Shown: positions 17,402 to 26,012 of the stretch, one piece after another | How positions within the stretch are numbered: position 1 is the first letter of the stretch | Layout of the letters: each line of letters opens with the position of its first letter | Assembly (NCBI RefSeq): GCF_001447995.1 | Contig: NZ_LDPE01000001.1 | Coordinates: 620,001 to 684,000, forward strand | Direction of reading: 5' to 3' | From: Maribacter dokdonensis DSW-8 | Lineage (GTDB): Bacteria; Bacteroidota; Bacteroidia; Flavobacteriales; Flavobacteriaceae | Length of the DNA stretch: 64,000 nucleotides | The notes under the pieces: generated by a model | Told to the model about the DNA's origin: nothing | The model's database searches: none | The model's input: the letters and a program-made list of their open reading frames with translations, nothing else | Translations under genes and position numbers: made by a program

Positions 17402-18097
17402 TTAAGAAACGTATAGTAAGCCAGCTAAAATTGCTAGACCAAAACTTACTAATGTCCCTATTAAAATATATTCCGTTAGCTTTCTATTGTTTCGTTCTTT
17501 TAAATCATTAAACCTAAAAACAGATTTAGCGGCTATTAATAAGCCTATAACTTCCCACCTACCAATTACTATAAATATCAACACAAACAGTCTTTCAATA
17601 ATTCCAATATACTTACCGGCATTTGGTAAAGATTTATGATCAGTTTCAATTTGGTTGGACATGCCTTCTAAAATCTTTCCCATTATTATTGAAGCCGGAA
17701 ATGTCACAAATACTATTGCCGTAATTAAATACCAATCTAAATTTTCAAAAAGAGCCAAGGTATGCGCATACAGATCGGCATAAAAAGCACAACAGTAAAG
17801 CACTATAAGATGTAATGCCTGGTCTATAAAAAATGGAATACTTTTATTCTTGAACATGTCATTGGCATATAACTTCAACAAGTCGATCATAAAATGTAGT
17901 ACCGCTACCGTAGCCGCTATTTTCCAAAGTGACAAATTCCACAACACCAGCATATACAATACAAAATGTAAAAGCACATGCAAATACAAAAACTTAGATG
18001 TTATTTTATTGGATTGTTTGTGGAGTACCCATCGTGTAGGCTGTAAAATAAAGTCTCCGACCAAGTGGGCCAGTAGTAGTTTAATAAAAATCAACAT
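17402..18097 (-). CDS. DUF3307 integral membrane protein
   Basis: A polytopic membrane protein of 231 residues with about six hydrophobic segments. The N-terminus LLLAHLVGDFILQPTRWVLHKQ and the later LHFMIDLLKLYAND and FFIDQALHLIVL are the hallmarks of DUF3307. His, Asp and Gln lie inside or at the ends of membrane helices, which suggests a buried polar site. The family is frequently coupled to SatD, as here, where the SatD gene ends two bases before this start. The role is unknown; transport or sensing under SatD control is an inference from the pairing. Confidence 0.88.
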   Translation of the reverse strand: MLIFIKLLLAHLVGDFILQPTRWVLHKQSNKITSKFLYLHVLLHFVLYMLVLWNLSLWKIAATVAVLHFMIDLLKLYANDMFKNKSIPFFIDQALHLIVLYCCAFYADLYAHTLALFENLDWYLITAIVFVTFPASIIMGKILEGMSNQIETDHKSLPNAGKYIGIIERLFVLIFIVIGRWEVIGLLIAAKSVFRFNDLKERNNRKLTEYILIGTLVSFGLAILAGLLYVS

Positions 18098-18099
18098 AT

Positions 18100-18705
18100 T
18101 TATTCAGTGGTAATTAATTCTTTATAATATGCCAAGACTTCTAAAACCAAGTCTAACCTTGCCCTTTTTAGCCTTTGACTTACTGCCGATTGTTTTATAC
18201 CTAACATTTGTGCCACCTCTTTTTGCGAAGAATGCGGATTATCGAGCACTAAGGTGACAATTTCTGCGGAAACCACACTCCAATCATCCATAAAGTCCAA
18301 AGCCAAGCGCAACATTAAATTTAACGTTCTATCATTTTTAGCATCACCGGTAGCTATGCTTAGGTTTACCTTACTTTCTTTAAGTGTTTCAAAATTTCTT
18401 CCCGATCTTTGGTATGCCGGACCGTTAGATTCCGTTACTCCTGTACCAATATATGTTTCTAGGCCAATACCTATACCCATTCTTACATCTAAACCTTTTA
18501 TGGTTTTAAGCATAGATTTAATACGTATTGCCGTAAATAAAGCATTCTTTTCAGTGACCTTTAGCTGAAATTCGTCTCCGCGATAAATCTCCCAATTCAT
18601 TGGCGATTCACCAAATTGGTTGAAATAATTCTTCAACATACCAATCCATTCAGAACTAGGATGATTTTCAGAATTAATTATATCGCCAGTAATTATAGCT
18701 ATCAT
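18100..18705 (-). CDS. SatD family regulator: cyclase-like fold plus helix-turn-helix
   Basis: A soluble protein of 201 residues. The N-terminal part (about 1-125) has IITGDIINS with Asp8, IYRGDEFQLKV with Asp44-Glu45 and VRMGIGIG (74-81). Their order and spacing recall the palm core of GGDEF or class III cyclase domains; this likeness is my reading. The C-terminal part is a helix-turn-helix (about 158-190: KEVAQMLGIKQSAVSQRLKRAR). SatD was named from the streptococcal sat operon, and its biochemistry is unclear to me. It heads an operon with DUF3307 and a hydrolase. No clear -7 box precedes it, but GCTAAT repeats at 18722 and 18742, spaced two helical turns apart, could bind the protein itself. 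Confidence 0.82.
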   Translation of the reverse strand: MIAIITGDIINSENHPSSEWIGMLKNYFNQFGESPMNWEIYRGDEFQLKVTEKNALFTAIRIKSMLKTIKGLDVRMGIGIGLETYIGTGVTESNGPAYQRSGRNFETLKESKVNLSIATGDAKNDRTLNLMLRLALDFMDDWSVVSAEIVTLVLDNPHSSQKEVAQMLGIKQSAVSQRLKRARLDLVLEVLAYYKELITTE

Positions 18706-18804
18706 GATTATTAGTTAAAATGCTAATATATTAAATTATAAGCTAATTAATTAATATTTGCTGTTATTAGGTAATTCAGTAATCCAAATACAGGAATAAC
18801 TCCC

Positions 18805-19257
18805 TCAAAACCAACGCCTTGTTAAGATACAATAATCTTTGAAGGAACGCCCAAATTTGTTCAAGAGAATTTGCTCTTCGGGAATAATTTGAAAACGATT
18901 CATATATGCTACAAAACCAGCAGCAACCAACGTATTAAAAGCATTGCCCAAAAATATACCCAATGCCAATAAAATCAGTAACAAGGCCAAATACATTGGG
19001 TTTCTAGAAAATTTAAATACTCCGCTAACTACCAAACTTTGTGCCTTATCAGGTTTTGTTGGGTCTACCGTGGTTTTTGCCAATTTAAATTGTATCAGTG
19101 CCAAAAGGGCAATTACCATACCTATACCCACTAAAAACTTAGCCAACATTAGTCTACCAAAGAAATCAAAATAGCCAATAGGCAATACTAAATCCAACAA
19201 ATACATTATTGAACCAAAACATAAAAACACAATTACCGGCGGCACTTTTAATTCCAT
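18805..19257 (-). CDS. membrane methyltransferase of the isoprenylcysteine/phospholipid methyltransferase type
   Basis: A 150-residue protein with about four membrane helices. The C-terminal half has the family pattern: LVVSGVFKFSRNPMYLALLLILL, where the RNPMY motif lines the SAM site, then IPEEQILLNKFGRSFKDYC with the conserved EE and the final aromatic-basic tail. The methyl acceptor is unknown; bacterial members are rarely characterised and may act on lipids or thiols. It is transcribed alone, tail-on to the SatD operon and divergent from rdgB. Confidence 0.88.
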   Translation of the reverse strand: MELKVPPVIVFLCFGSIMYLLDLVLPIGYFDFFGRLMLAKFLVGIGMVIALLALIQFKLAKTTVDPTKPDKAQSLVVSGVFKFSRNPMYLALLLILLALGIFLGNAFNTLVAAGFVAYMNRFQIIPEEQILLNKFGRSFKDYCILTRRWF

Positions 19258-19270
19258 TTTATAAAATTAC

Positions 19271-19278
19271 TACTTTTG
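19271..19278 (+). promoter_or_regulatory. -7 box of rdgB
   Basis: TACTTTTG, 38 bases before the rdgB ATG at 19317. This supports that start over a longer frame beginning at 19209. Confidence 0.55.
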
Positions 19279-19316
19279 ATACTGAAAATTATCATACTAG
19301 ATTTCAAATTGTTCCC

Positions 19317-19904
19317 ATGAAGCTTGTTTTTGCCACCCACAACCCTAACAAATTAAAAGAAGTTCAACAAATGGTGCCCGATCATATTGAACTCATTAAT
19401 TTAGAAACCATAGGTTGTACGACCAACATACCAGAAACCGCCAATACATTAGAAGGTAATGCAAAAATCAAAGCAGACTTTGTAACCAATACGTACCAAT
19501 TATCTTGTTTTGCAGATGATACGGGACTACTTGTAGAGACCCTTAACAGTGAACCAGGTGTTTATTCCGCTCGCTATGCCGGCGAACAAAATGATGCTGA
19601 TGCCAACATGAACAAATTACTAGATAATTTGAAAAATGAACAAAACCGTACCGCCCATTTCAAGACGGTAATAGCTTTAAACCTAAATGGTAAAACCCAT
19701 ATATTTGAAGGCAAAATAGAAGGTGTAATTACAGAAAACAAACGAGGTCATAACGGTTTTGGCTATGACCCCATTTTTCAACCCAATGGATATGATAAAA
19801 CCTTTGCAGAATTGCCATTATCCATTAAGAACAACATAAGCCATAGAGCAAAGGCATTTAAAAAATTGATAGATTATTTAAACACTACACATGTTACAGG
19901 GTAA
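19317..19904 (+). CDS. rdgB: non-canonical purine NTP pyrophosphatase
   Basis: Hydrolyses dITP, XTP and ITP to the monophosphates, keeping deaminated purines out of nucleic acids. The 195 residues contain FATHNPNKLKEV (substrate phosphate binding), FADDTGL with the catalytic Asp, PGVYSARYAG and GHNGFGYDPIF. The open frame extends upstream to 19209, but the conserved MKLVFATHN start and the promoter at 19271 point to 19317. Its last 14 bases overlap the DUF4337 gene, so the two are probably co-translated. Confidence 0.96.
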   Translation: MKLVFATHNPNKLKEVQQMVPDHIELINLETIGCTTNIPETANTLEGNAKIKADFVTNTYQLSCFADDTGLLVETLNSEPGVYSARYAGEQNDADANMNKLLDNLKNEQNRTAHFKTVIALNLNGKTHIFEGKIEGVITENKRGHNGFGYDPIFQPNGYDKTFAELPLSIKNNISHRAKAFKKLIDYLNTTHVTG

Positions 19905-20535
19905 AAACAATAAAGAAACAGTAGAAGTATCGGTTGCATCTGAACGTGCAGAAGCTATTGGTGGTGTACTAATTGCTTTGTTTGCTGCCCTAATGGCCAT
20001 ATCACAAATGGTGAACGGTGAGCTAGAGGAAGAAATGATGATCGCCCATAACAATGTAGTTAGCTATTCTAGCTGGTATCAATCTAAAAGCATCAAAGAA
20101 AGTTTAAAAGAAAGTGAGCTAGATTATTTGCATGCCCTAATTGAAAGTGGCATTGTTTCTGGTGACAAAACCGACTTAATTGAACAAAAAATTTCTGAAG
20201 TCGAAAAAAAAATAGAAAAGTATGACGCTGAAAAAACTGAGATTCTTTTAGGTTCATCACAAGTAGGAAAAGAAAATTGGGTACAGGACATTGAAGGTGA
20301 AATGGGTAAAATAACCGGAGTAAAAGAATGGGAACAATTGACCCAAACCTATGACTACGCTACCAAGAAATTTGATTATGCCCTTCTATTCTTTCAAATA
20401 TGTATAGTACTTGGCGCCGTATGTATCATCATTTATGATAGCCCCGCACTGCAAAAAGGGTTAATTGTACTTATGATCATCTTCGGTATAATTGGCACTT
20501 TTCTTTCCATTTATGGGTATACTTTGGCTCCATAA
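19891..20535 (+). CDS. DUF4337 family membrane protein
   Basis: A membrane protein of 214 residues. One helix lies near residues 23-40 (AIGGVLIALFAALMAISQMV) and two more near the C-terminus (about 166-183 and 187-210). Between them is a long charged, probably coiled-coil segment (about 70-125: KIKES..., EKKIEKYDAEKTEILL). The phrase MIAHNNVVSYSSWYQSKSIKES fits the DUF4337 family, whose function is unknown to me. Its start overlaps rdgB by 14 bases. Confidence 0.82.
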   Translation: MLQGKNNKETVEVSVASERAEAIGGVLIALFAALMAISQMVNGELEEEMMIAHNNVVSYSSWYQSKSIKESLKESELDYLHALIESGIVSGDKTDLIEQKISEVEKKIEKYDAEKTEILLGSSQVGKENWVQDIEGEMGKITGVKEWEQLTQTYDYATKKFDYALLFFQICIVLGAVCIIIYDSPALQKGLIVLMIIFGIIGTFLSIYGYTLAP

Positions 20536-20577
20536 CATAACTTTTCAATTAAATTATACTGAACCAAATATTAGCAG

Positions 20578-20585
20578 TACCTTTG
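20578..20585 (+). promoter_or_regulatory. -7 box of the DEAD-box helicase
   Basis: TACCTTTG followed by CC. It leaves an untranslated leader of roughly 105 bases before the ATG at 20696. Within the leader TGTTGC and GCAACA could pair around a 38-base interior; no named RNA family was recognised. Confidence 0.5.
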
Positions 20586-20695
20586 CCGCTTAATTAACGC
20601 CGCTGGTATAGCATGTGTTGCGCTGAGTCTAAATAGGTTATAAACGATAATCGCTCTATGCAACATTCATATTTGCGATTTAGTATAACATATTT

Positions 20696-22480
20696 ATGAC
20701 AAAGTTTGAAGCACTGGGACTAGAAAAGTCCTTATTAGATGCTATTACTGATATGGGTTTTGAAACCCCATCAGAAGTACAAGAAAAAGCAATCCCAATT
20801 TTATTGGAAAGTGAAACCGACCTAGTTGCCCTTGCGCAAACAGGTACCGGTAAAACAGCCGCTTTTGGTTTTCCATTAATTCAAAAAATAGATAGTGACA
20901 GTAGAACCACACAAGGTTTGATACTTTCACCTACTCGTGAGCTTTGCTTACAGATCACCAAAGAAATGCAAGCGTATTCTAAATACGAGCGCAATATTAA
21001 TGTAGTTGCCATTTATGGTGGTGCCAGCATTACAGAACAAGCAAGACAAATAAAAAGGGGTGCTCAAATTATCGTAGCTACACCTGGTAGAATGAAAGAT
21101 ATGATCAGCAGACGCCTTGTTGACATATCTAAAATTGACTACTGTGTACTTGATGAGGCAGATGAAATGTTGAACATGGGCTTTATGGAAGATATCAAAG
21201 ATATTCTTTCCGGTACACCTAACGACAAATCTACTTGGTTGTTCTCTGCAACAATGCCAAGAGAAGTGGCAACCATAGCCAAAAAATTTATGCACTCTCC
21301 TCAAGAGATTACGGTAGGTGCTAAAAATTCTGGTGCTTCAACGGTACAACATGAATATTATGTTGTTGGCGGTCGAGATCGTTATCCTGCACTTAAAAGA
21401 TTGGCAGATACGAATCCTGATATATTTTCGGTTGTTTTCTGTAGAACAAAACGTGATACTCAAAAAGTAGCTGAGAAATTAATCGAAGATGGTTACAATG
21501 CAGGTGCACTACACGGAGATCTAAGCCAAAACCAAAGAGATTTGGTAATGAACTCTTTCCGTAAGAAACAAATTCAGATGTTGGTAGCTACAGACGTTGC
21601 TGCCCGTGGTATAGATGTTGATGACATTACACATGTTATCAATTACCAATTGCCAGACGAAATTGAAACGTATACGCACCGTAGCGGTAGAACTGGTAGA
21701 GCAGGTAAATCCGGTATCTCTATGGTTATTGTTACACGTAGCGAGCAACGTAAGATCCGTGCTATTGAAAATAAGATCAATCAGAAATTTATATCCAAAA
21801 AAATTCCTACGGGAATGGAAATCTGTGAGATTCAGCTATATCACTTAGCAAATAAAATTAAGGACACTAAAGTTAATGACGAAGTAGATACCTACTTGCC
21901 CGCAATTAACGATGTTCTTGAAGGTATAGACCGTGAAGAATTGATCAAGAAAATTGTATCTGTAGAATTCACAAGATTCTTCAATTACTATAACAAATCT
22001 AAAGATTTAAACTCTTCTGACAGTGGTAGAGATCGTGATAACGGCAAAGCAGAAATACCAACTAGTGGTTCTGTTCGTTATTTCGTGAATGTTGGTGAAA
22101 GAGATGGTTACGATTGGATGTCTTTAAAAGACTTCATTAGAGATACCGTTGGCCTAGGTCAAGAAGATGTATTTAAGGTTGATGTTAAGGAGAGTTTTTC
22201 TTTCTTCAACACTGAAGCAGAAGTTACTCAACAAATTTTAGACAAGTTTACAGACTTTAAAGTTGACGGACGTTTTGTTAACGTAGAGGTATCCAAAAAC
22301 CCAGGCGGTGGCGGTGGCGGCCGACGCAGAAGCGGCGGTGGTGGCGGCTTCAAAGGCAAGAGAAATGCTAGAAAAGATGGTGGTTCCCAGTCTAAAGGAA
22401 GAAGAAGAGACAGAAGTGAATCTAGTGCTCCAAACTCCGGAAAACGAAGAAGCAATAAAAGAAAAGGTAACTTCTTTTAG
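20696..22480 (+). CDS. DEAD-box RNA helicase with DbpA-type RNA-binding domain
   Basis: ATP-dependent RNA helicase of 594 residues. The core carries the Q motif (FETPSEVQEKAIP), Walker A AQTGTGKT, PTREL, TPGR, DEAD (VLDEADEMLNMGF), SAT, ARGIDV and HRSGRTGRAG. After a helical linker, about 465-540 resembles the DbpA RNA-binding RRM-like domain (RYFVNVGERDGYDWMSLKDFI ... VDGRFVNVEVSK). The tail is a Gly-rich run (GGGGGGRRRSGGGGG) then Arg/Lys-rich sequence, suited to non-specific RNA contact. Likely roles are ribosome assembly or cold adaptation, as for DeaD/CsdA relatives. The long leader suggests post-transcriptional control. Confidence 0.95.
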   Translation: MTKFEALGLEKSLLDAITDMGFETPSEVQEKAIPILLESETDLVALAQTGTGKTAAFGFPLIQKIDSDSRTTQGLILSPTRELCLQITKEMQAYSKYERNINVVAIYGGASITEQARQIKRGAQIIVATPGRMKDMISRRLVDISKIDYCVLDEADEMLNMGFMEDIKDILSGTPNDKSTWLFSATMPREVATIAKKFMHSPQEITVGAKNSGASTVQHEYYVVGGRDRYPALKRLADTNPDIFSVVFCRTKRDTQKVAEKLIEDGYNAGALHGDLSQNQRDLVMNSFRKKQIQMLVATDVAARGIDVDDITHVINYQLPDEIETYTHRSGRTGRAGKSGISMVIVTRSEQRKIRAIENKINQKFISKKIPTGMEICEIQLYHLANKIKDTKVNDEVDTYLPAINDVLEGIDREELIKKIVSVEFTRFFNYYNKSKDLNSSDSGRDRDNGKAEIPTSGSVRYFVNVGERDGYDWMSLKDFIRDTVGLGQEDVFKVDVKESFSFFNTEAEVTQQILDKFTDFKVDGRFVNVEVSKNPGGGGGGRRRSGGGGGFKGKRNARKDGGSQSKGRRRDRSESSAPNSGKRRSNKRKGNFF

Positions 22481-22493
22481 TTAATTGTATATT

Positions 22494-22520
22494 AAAAATA
22501 CGCTTCGGCGTATTTTTTTT
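22494..22520 (+). terminator. terminator of the DEAD-box helicase gene
   Basis: AAAATACGC (22495-22503) and GCGTATTTT (22508-22516) close a C(TTCG)G tetraloop, followed by further T. It starts 14 bases after the stop codon. Confidence 0.88.
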
Positions 22521-22554
22521 ATTTTGTTTGCAACTTAAATTACGCTTTAGTACA

Positions 22555-23325
22555 ATGAAATATTTTTTATCGATCGCACTTATTGTCATTTCATTTTTGG
22601 GTTATTCGCAAGATACCAATGAAAGCCAACGTCTTAGTGCTGTCGTAAAAAATGCCCAAACAGATGAACTTCTTGAAAGTGTTCACGTTGTCAATCTAAA
22701 TCAAGTATTTGGCACAATAACCAATGATAAAGGTGAATTTTCAATTACTGCCGCTGTAAACGATACTTTATATTTTTCTTTTCTTGGTTTTAAATCTCAA
22801 AAAATTAGGGTAACGAACGATATGTTCAAATTTGAGAATACAGAAATTGCCTTAACAGAACTGGCCTATGCATTAGAAGAGGTCATTGTTAGACCCTATC
22901 AGCTTACCGGGTATTTAGAAATTGACGTTAAGAACCTTCCTATCAATAATGCCTACCAATACAGCATATCTGGTTTAGGAGTAAGTTATGAAGGTGGTAA
23001 CAAAAACCCTAGTGCCGTTACAAAAGTTTTGGGGGCAATACTAAACCCTGCAGATCTTCTACGGAATTTATTCGGAAAAAAACCTGCGCAAATGCGAAAG
23101 CTTAGACAAATGCGTGAAGATGATGACATACGTAATCTATTAGCTTCAAAATTTGATAGAGAAACACTTACAGAATTTCTTCAACTGGAAAAAGTAGACA
23201 TTCAGGATATCCTTAACAATTGTAATTATTCCAAATCATTTATTACCACAGCCAATGACCTTCAGATACTTGACGCCATTAGCAGCTGTTACGAGGAGTA
23301 TAAAGTTCTTAACAGAAAGAAATAA
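22555..23325 (+). CDS. exported protein with carboxypeptidase-regulatory-like domain
   Basis: A secreted or periplasmic protein of 256 residues. The start at 22555 gives a good signal peptide (MKYFLSIALIVISFLGYSQ). Residues about 30-105 are a CarboxypepD_reg-like beta domain (LSAVVKNAQTDELLESVHVVNLN ... GEFSITAAVNDTLYFSFLGFKSQ), ending in the YALEEVIVRPYQLTGYL stretch that resembles a TonB-receptor linker. No plug or barrel follows. The C-terminal half is helical and charged (KKPAQMRKLRQMREDDDIRNLLASKFDRETL). Many such truncated CTD proteins occur in Bacteroidota; the role is unknown. Confidence 0.85.
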   Translation: MKYFLSIALIVISFLGYSQDTNESQRLSAVVKNAQTDELLESVHVVNLNQVFGTITNDKGEFSITAAVNDTLYFSFLGFKSQKIRVTNDMFKFENTEIALTELAYALEEVIVRPYQLTGYLEIDVKNLPINNAYQYSISGLGVSYEGGNKNPSAVTKVLGAILNPADLLRNLFGKKPAQMRKLRQMREDDDIRNLLASKFDRETLTEFLQLEKVDIQDILNNCNYSKSFITTANDLQILDAISSCYEEYKVLNRKK

Positions 23326-23376
23326 TATTTTTTAATACGAAATCCTTGTTATAGCTTTAATGCAAATAACAGGAAA

Positions 23377-25068
23377 ATGAAAAACGTATTCTTTTTAGGG
23401 CTATTCACACTTATCTTAATTTCTTGCCAATCTAACAACAAACAAAAGTTAGAAAGCAGTACCAATATCCAAGATGTTGTACACCAACCTAAAAAGAACC
23501 CAAATTTTCAATGGGAAGCTGCCACCGTTTATTTTCTATTGACAGATAGGTTTAATAATGGGAACCCTAACAACGACATCAATTTTGAACGTGATGAGGA
23601 AACCGGAAAACTGAGAGGTTTTCTAGGTGGCGACATACAAGGTATTACCCAGAAAATTAATGAAGGTTATTTTTCAGATCTAGGGGTCAATGCTATATGG
23701 TTTACTCCTGTTGTGGAACAAATTCATGGCGCTACGGACGAAGGTACCGGTAATACCTATGGCTACCATGGTTATTGGGCAAAAGACTGGACGGCGCTAG
23801 ACCCTAACTTTGGAACCGATAAAGACTTAGAGACCTTAATAAAGACCGCCCACGAAAACGGAATTAGAATTTTGTTGGATGTTGTTTTAAATCACACTGG
23901 TCCTGTTACCAATGAAGATCCGGTATGGCCAGAAGAATGGGTGCGCACCTCTCCCACTTGCGAATTTACTACCTATGAGAATACTACCGCTTGTACCTTG
24001 GTTGCAAACCTTCCTGACATACGAACGGAATCTGATGCTGCCGTAAATTTACCTGATGCCCTACTTGCCAAATGGAAATCAGAAGGAAGATTAAGCGAAG
24101 AACTTGATGAACTTGAATTGTTTTTTGATCGGACAGGCTACCCAAGAGCTCCTCGTTTTTATATTATTAAATGGCTAACGGACTATGTTAACAAATACGG
24201 AGTAGATGGATTCAGGGTAGACACGGTTAAGCATGCCAATGAAAATTCTTGGGCAGAATTATATAAAGAAGCTGCTGCCGCTTTTGAACTATGGAAAAAG
24301 AAAAACCAAGATAAGGTATTGGACAACAATCCTTTTTATATGGTTGGCGAAGTGTACAACTATGGCGTTTCTGGCGGACAAGAATTTGATTTAGGCGATA
24401 AAAAAGTCAATTACTTTGATAACGGATTCAAAAGTCTTATCAATTTTGAATTAAAGACCGATGCCGAAAAAGATTATGAAACCATTTTTACGAAATACAG
24501 CAAATTACTACACACCAAGTTTAAAGAAAAGAGTGTATTAAACTACTTAACCTCTCATGATGATGGTCAGCCATTTGATAAAGATAGAAAAGACCCAAAA
24601 AGAGCGGCAAACGTGTTGTTACTTACCCCTGGCGCTTCACAAATATATTACGGAGATGAAACAGCCCGTAGCTTAACCATAGAAGGCACGGAAGGCGACG
24701 CTACCTTACGTTCTTTCATGAATTGGAACGAGTTAGATAGTTTACCCAAAACCAAAGAAATTTTGGCGCACTGGCAAAAATTAGGAACGTTCCGAAATGA
24801 CCACCCCTCAATTGGTGCAGGTATTCATAAAAGAATTACAAAATCTCCCTATGTTTTTAGCAGATACTTTGCTAAAGACGAATTTGTGGATAAGGTTGTG
24901 ATCGCCTTAGATGCTCCTAAAGGCAAAAAAGAAATATCGGTCAAAGGTATTTTTGGCGACGGAACAAAATTGTACGATCGCTATTCTGAAACAGAAGTTG
25001 TTGTTGAAAACAATAAGGTAATTCTAAATAATGAAAATGATGTAGTATTACTGGAGCTGCTCAAGTAA
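23377..25068 (+). CDS. GH13 alpha-amylase family lipoprotein
   Basis: A 563-residue glycoside hydrolase. The signal peptide ends in the lipobox LISC with Cys17, so it is a lipoprotein of the cell envelope. All four GH13 regions are present: DVVLNHTG, GFRVDTVKHA with the nucleophile Asp, MVGEVYN with the acid/base Glu, and YLTSHDDGQP with the third Asp. The opening WEAATVYFLLTDRFNNGNPNND is typical of alpha-amylases and cyclomaltodextrinases. It should cleave alpha-1,4-glucans near the surface. No SusCD pair or maltose transporter is adjacent, so it is not part of a visible polysaccharide locus. Confidence 0.93.
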   Translation: MKNVFFLGLFTLILISCQSNNKQKLESSTNIQDVVHQPKKNPNFQWEAATVYFLLTDRFNNGNPNNDINFERDEETGKLRGFLGGDIQGITQKINEGYFSDLGVNAIWFTPVVEQIHGATDEGTGNTYGYHGYWAKDWTALDPNFGTDKDLETLIKTAHENGIRILLDVVLNHTGPVTNEDPVWPEEWVRTSPTCEFTTYENTTACTLVANLPDIRTESDAAVNLPDALLAKWKSEGRLSEELDELELFFDRTGYPRAPRFYIIKWLTDYVNKYGVDGFRVDTVKHANENSWAELYKEAAAAFELWKKKNQDKVLDNNPFYMVGEVYNYGVSGGQEFDLGDKKVNYFDNGFKSLINFELKTDAEKDYETIFTKYSKLLHTKFKEKSVLNYLTSHDDGQPFDKDRKDPKRAANVLLLTPGASQIYYGDETARSLTIEGTEGDATLRSFMNWNELDSLPKTKEILAHWQKLGTFRNDHPSIGAGIHKRITKSPYVFSRYFAKDEFVDKVVIALDAPKGKKEISVKGIFGDGTKLYDRYSETEVVVENNKVILNNENDVVLLELLK

Positions 25069-25075
25069 GCTTAAT

Positions 25076-25441
25076 TTAGCTATTAGAATGCAATGCTATT
25101 CTATTACCTTCGGTATCCCTTAAAAGCCCCATAAATCCATGCCCTTCACCAATCTCGGTTTTGGGCTGTAATACTTGTCCGCCTGCTTTTTCAACTTTAT
25201 CGAGCACAACGGCTACATCATCACATGCAAAGTAAACCATGGCACCGTGTGTCATACTAGGTACATATTGTTCATGTTCCACCAAAGCACCACTAGATTG
25301 CCCCATACTCTGCTTATCTGGAAACAATCCCATTACAAATTCGCCAAATTCGCTCACCGTAATTGTAACTCCAAATATGGCTTCGTAAAACTTTTGTGCT
25401 CTCTGCATACGCTGCACCGGAATTTCAAACCAAGAAATCAT
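25076..25441 (-). CDS. VOC superfamily (glyoxalase-like) protein
   Basis: A single-domain protein of 121 residues with paired beta-alpha-beta-beta-beta modules: MISWFEIPVQRMQRAQKFYEAIF opens the first, and YFACDDVAVVLDKVEKAGGQVLQP with GFMGLLRDTEGNRIALHS forms the second. The ending resembles VOC proteins that bind a metal or small organic ligand. The substrate is unknown. Its ATG overlaps the stop of the SRPBCC gene by four bases, so the two are co-translated; it converges on the amylase gene with a gap of seven bases. Confidence 0.9.
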   Translation of the reverse strand: MISWFEIPVQRMQRAQKFYEAIFGVTITVSEFGEFVMGLFPDKQSMGQSSGALVEHEQYVPSMTHGAMVYFACDDVAVVLDKVEKAGGQVLQPKTEIGEGHGFMGLLRDTEGNRIALHSNS

Positions 25442-25971
25442 ATATCACTATTTAAGTTGTTCTTTAAATTTTGCAGTCCTTGCTCAAAATCTTTACCTAC
25501 CATTTTATCCATGGACATGAAGAGCATCATAATACTCATGGGAAATTTATTTTTACCTGAAAAGCCCCAGGTGACCTTACTTTTAGTTCCATCTACAGCA
25601 TCTAAATTCATATAGCAATCAGATTGTGATTTATATGGTTTAAAAAAACGTAGATCCTGCTCTATTCTTTCCCCTTCCTTTATTTTTGTAATCTCTTGCT
25701 CACCTTCGCCTACATCTTTATTACCGTTCCAATGGCTAATTGCACCAATTTCACCATCTACTCCCGTAAATGTCAGTTCCATATTTGGGTCTTTTTTGGC
25801 CCAAGGTGACCATTCTTGTTGTTTTTTTAAAAATTTTAAGTGCGGCCAAACTTTAACAGGATCATGGTCTAAAATTACACTTCTAGAAACATGATAGGTT
25901 TTAGGGGCAATCAATGCTAGTAGAACAACCAAGGCCACTAACACTCCAAGAATAATTAATACGGTATACAT
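25438..25971 (-). CDS. membrane-anchored SRPBCC family protein
   Basis: A protein of 177 residues with one N-terminal membrane helix (VLIILGVLVALVVLLALIA) followed by a START/polyketide-cyclase-like fold. The segment VSRSVILDHDPVKVWPHLKFLKKQQEWSPWAKKDP is the usual first strand and helix of this family, and VTWGFSGKNKFPMSIMMLF lies in the second half. Such domains hold hydrophobic ligands in a cavity. It is co-translated with the VOC protein, a pairing often seen in Bacteroidota. No specific function can be given. Confidence 0.88.
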   Translation of the reverse strand: MYTVLIILGVLVALVVLLALIAPKTYHVSRSVILDHDPVKVWPHLKFLKKQQEWSPWAKKDPNMELTFTGVDGEIGAISHWNGNKDVGEGEQEITKIKEGERIEQDLRFFKPYKSQSDCYMNLDAVDGTKSKVTWGFSGKNKFPMSIMMLFMSMDKMVGKDFEQGLQNLKNNLNSDI

Positions 25972-26012
25972 GTCTTTTTAAATTGTTGTTGACCAACAAG
26001 TTAATATATTTT

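Noticed and set aside
22300..22345. Gly-codon-rich repeat in the helicase tail as a mobile or microsatellite repeat
   Set aside because: It encodes the usual RGG-like Gly/Arg tail of RNA helicases and stays in frame.
25984..25998. TTGTTG/CAACAA hairpin as a terminator of trmH
   Set aside because: The stem has almost no loop and no T-run follows on the minus strand.
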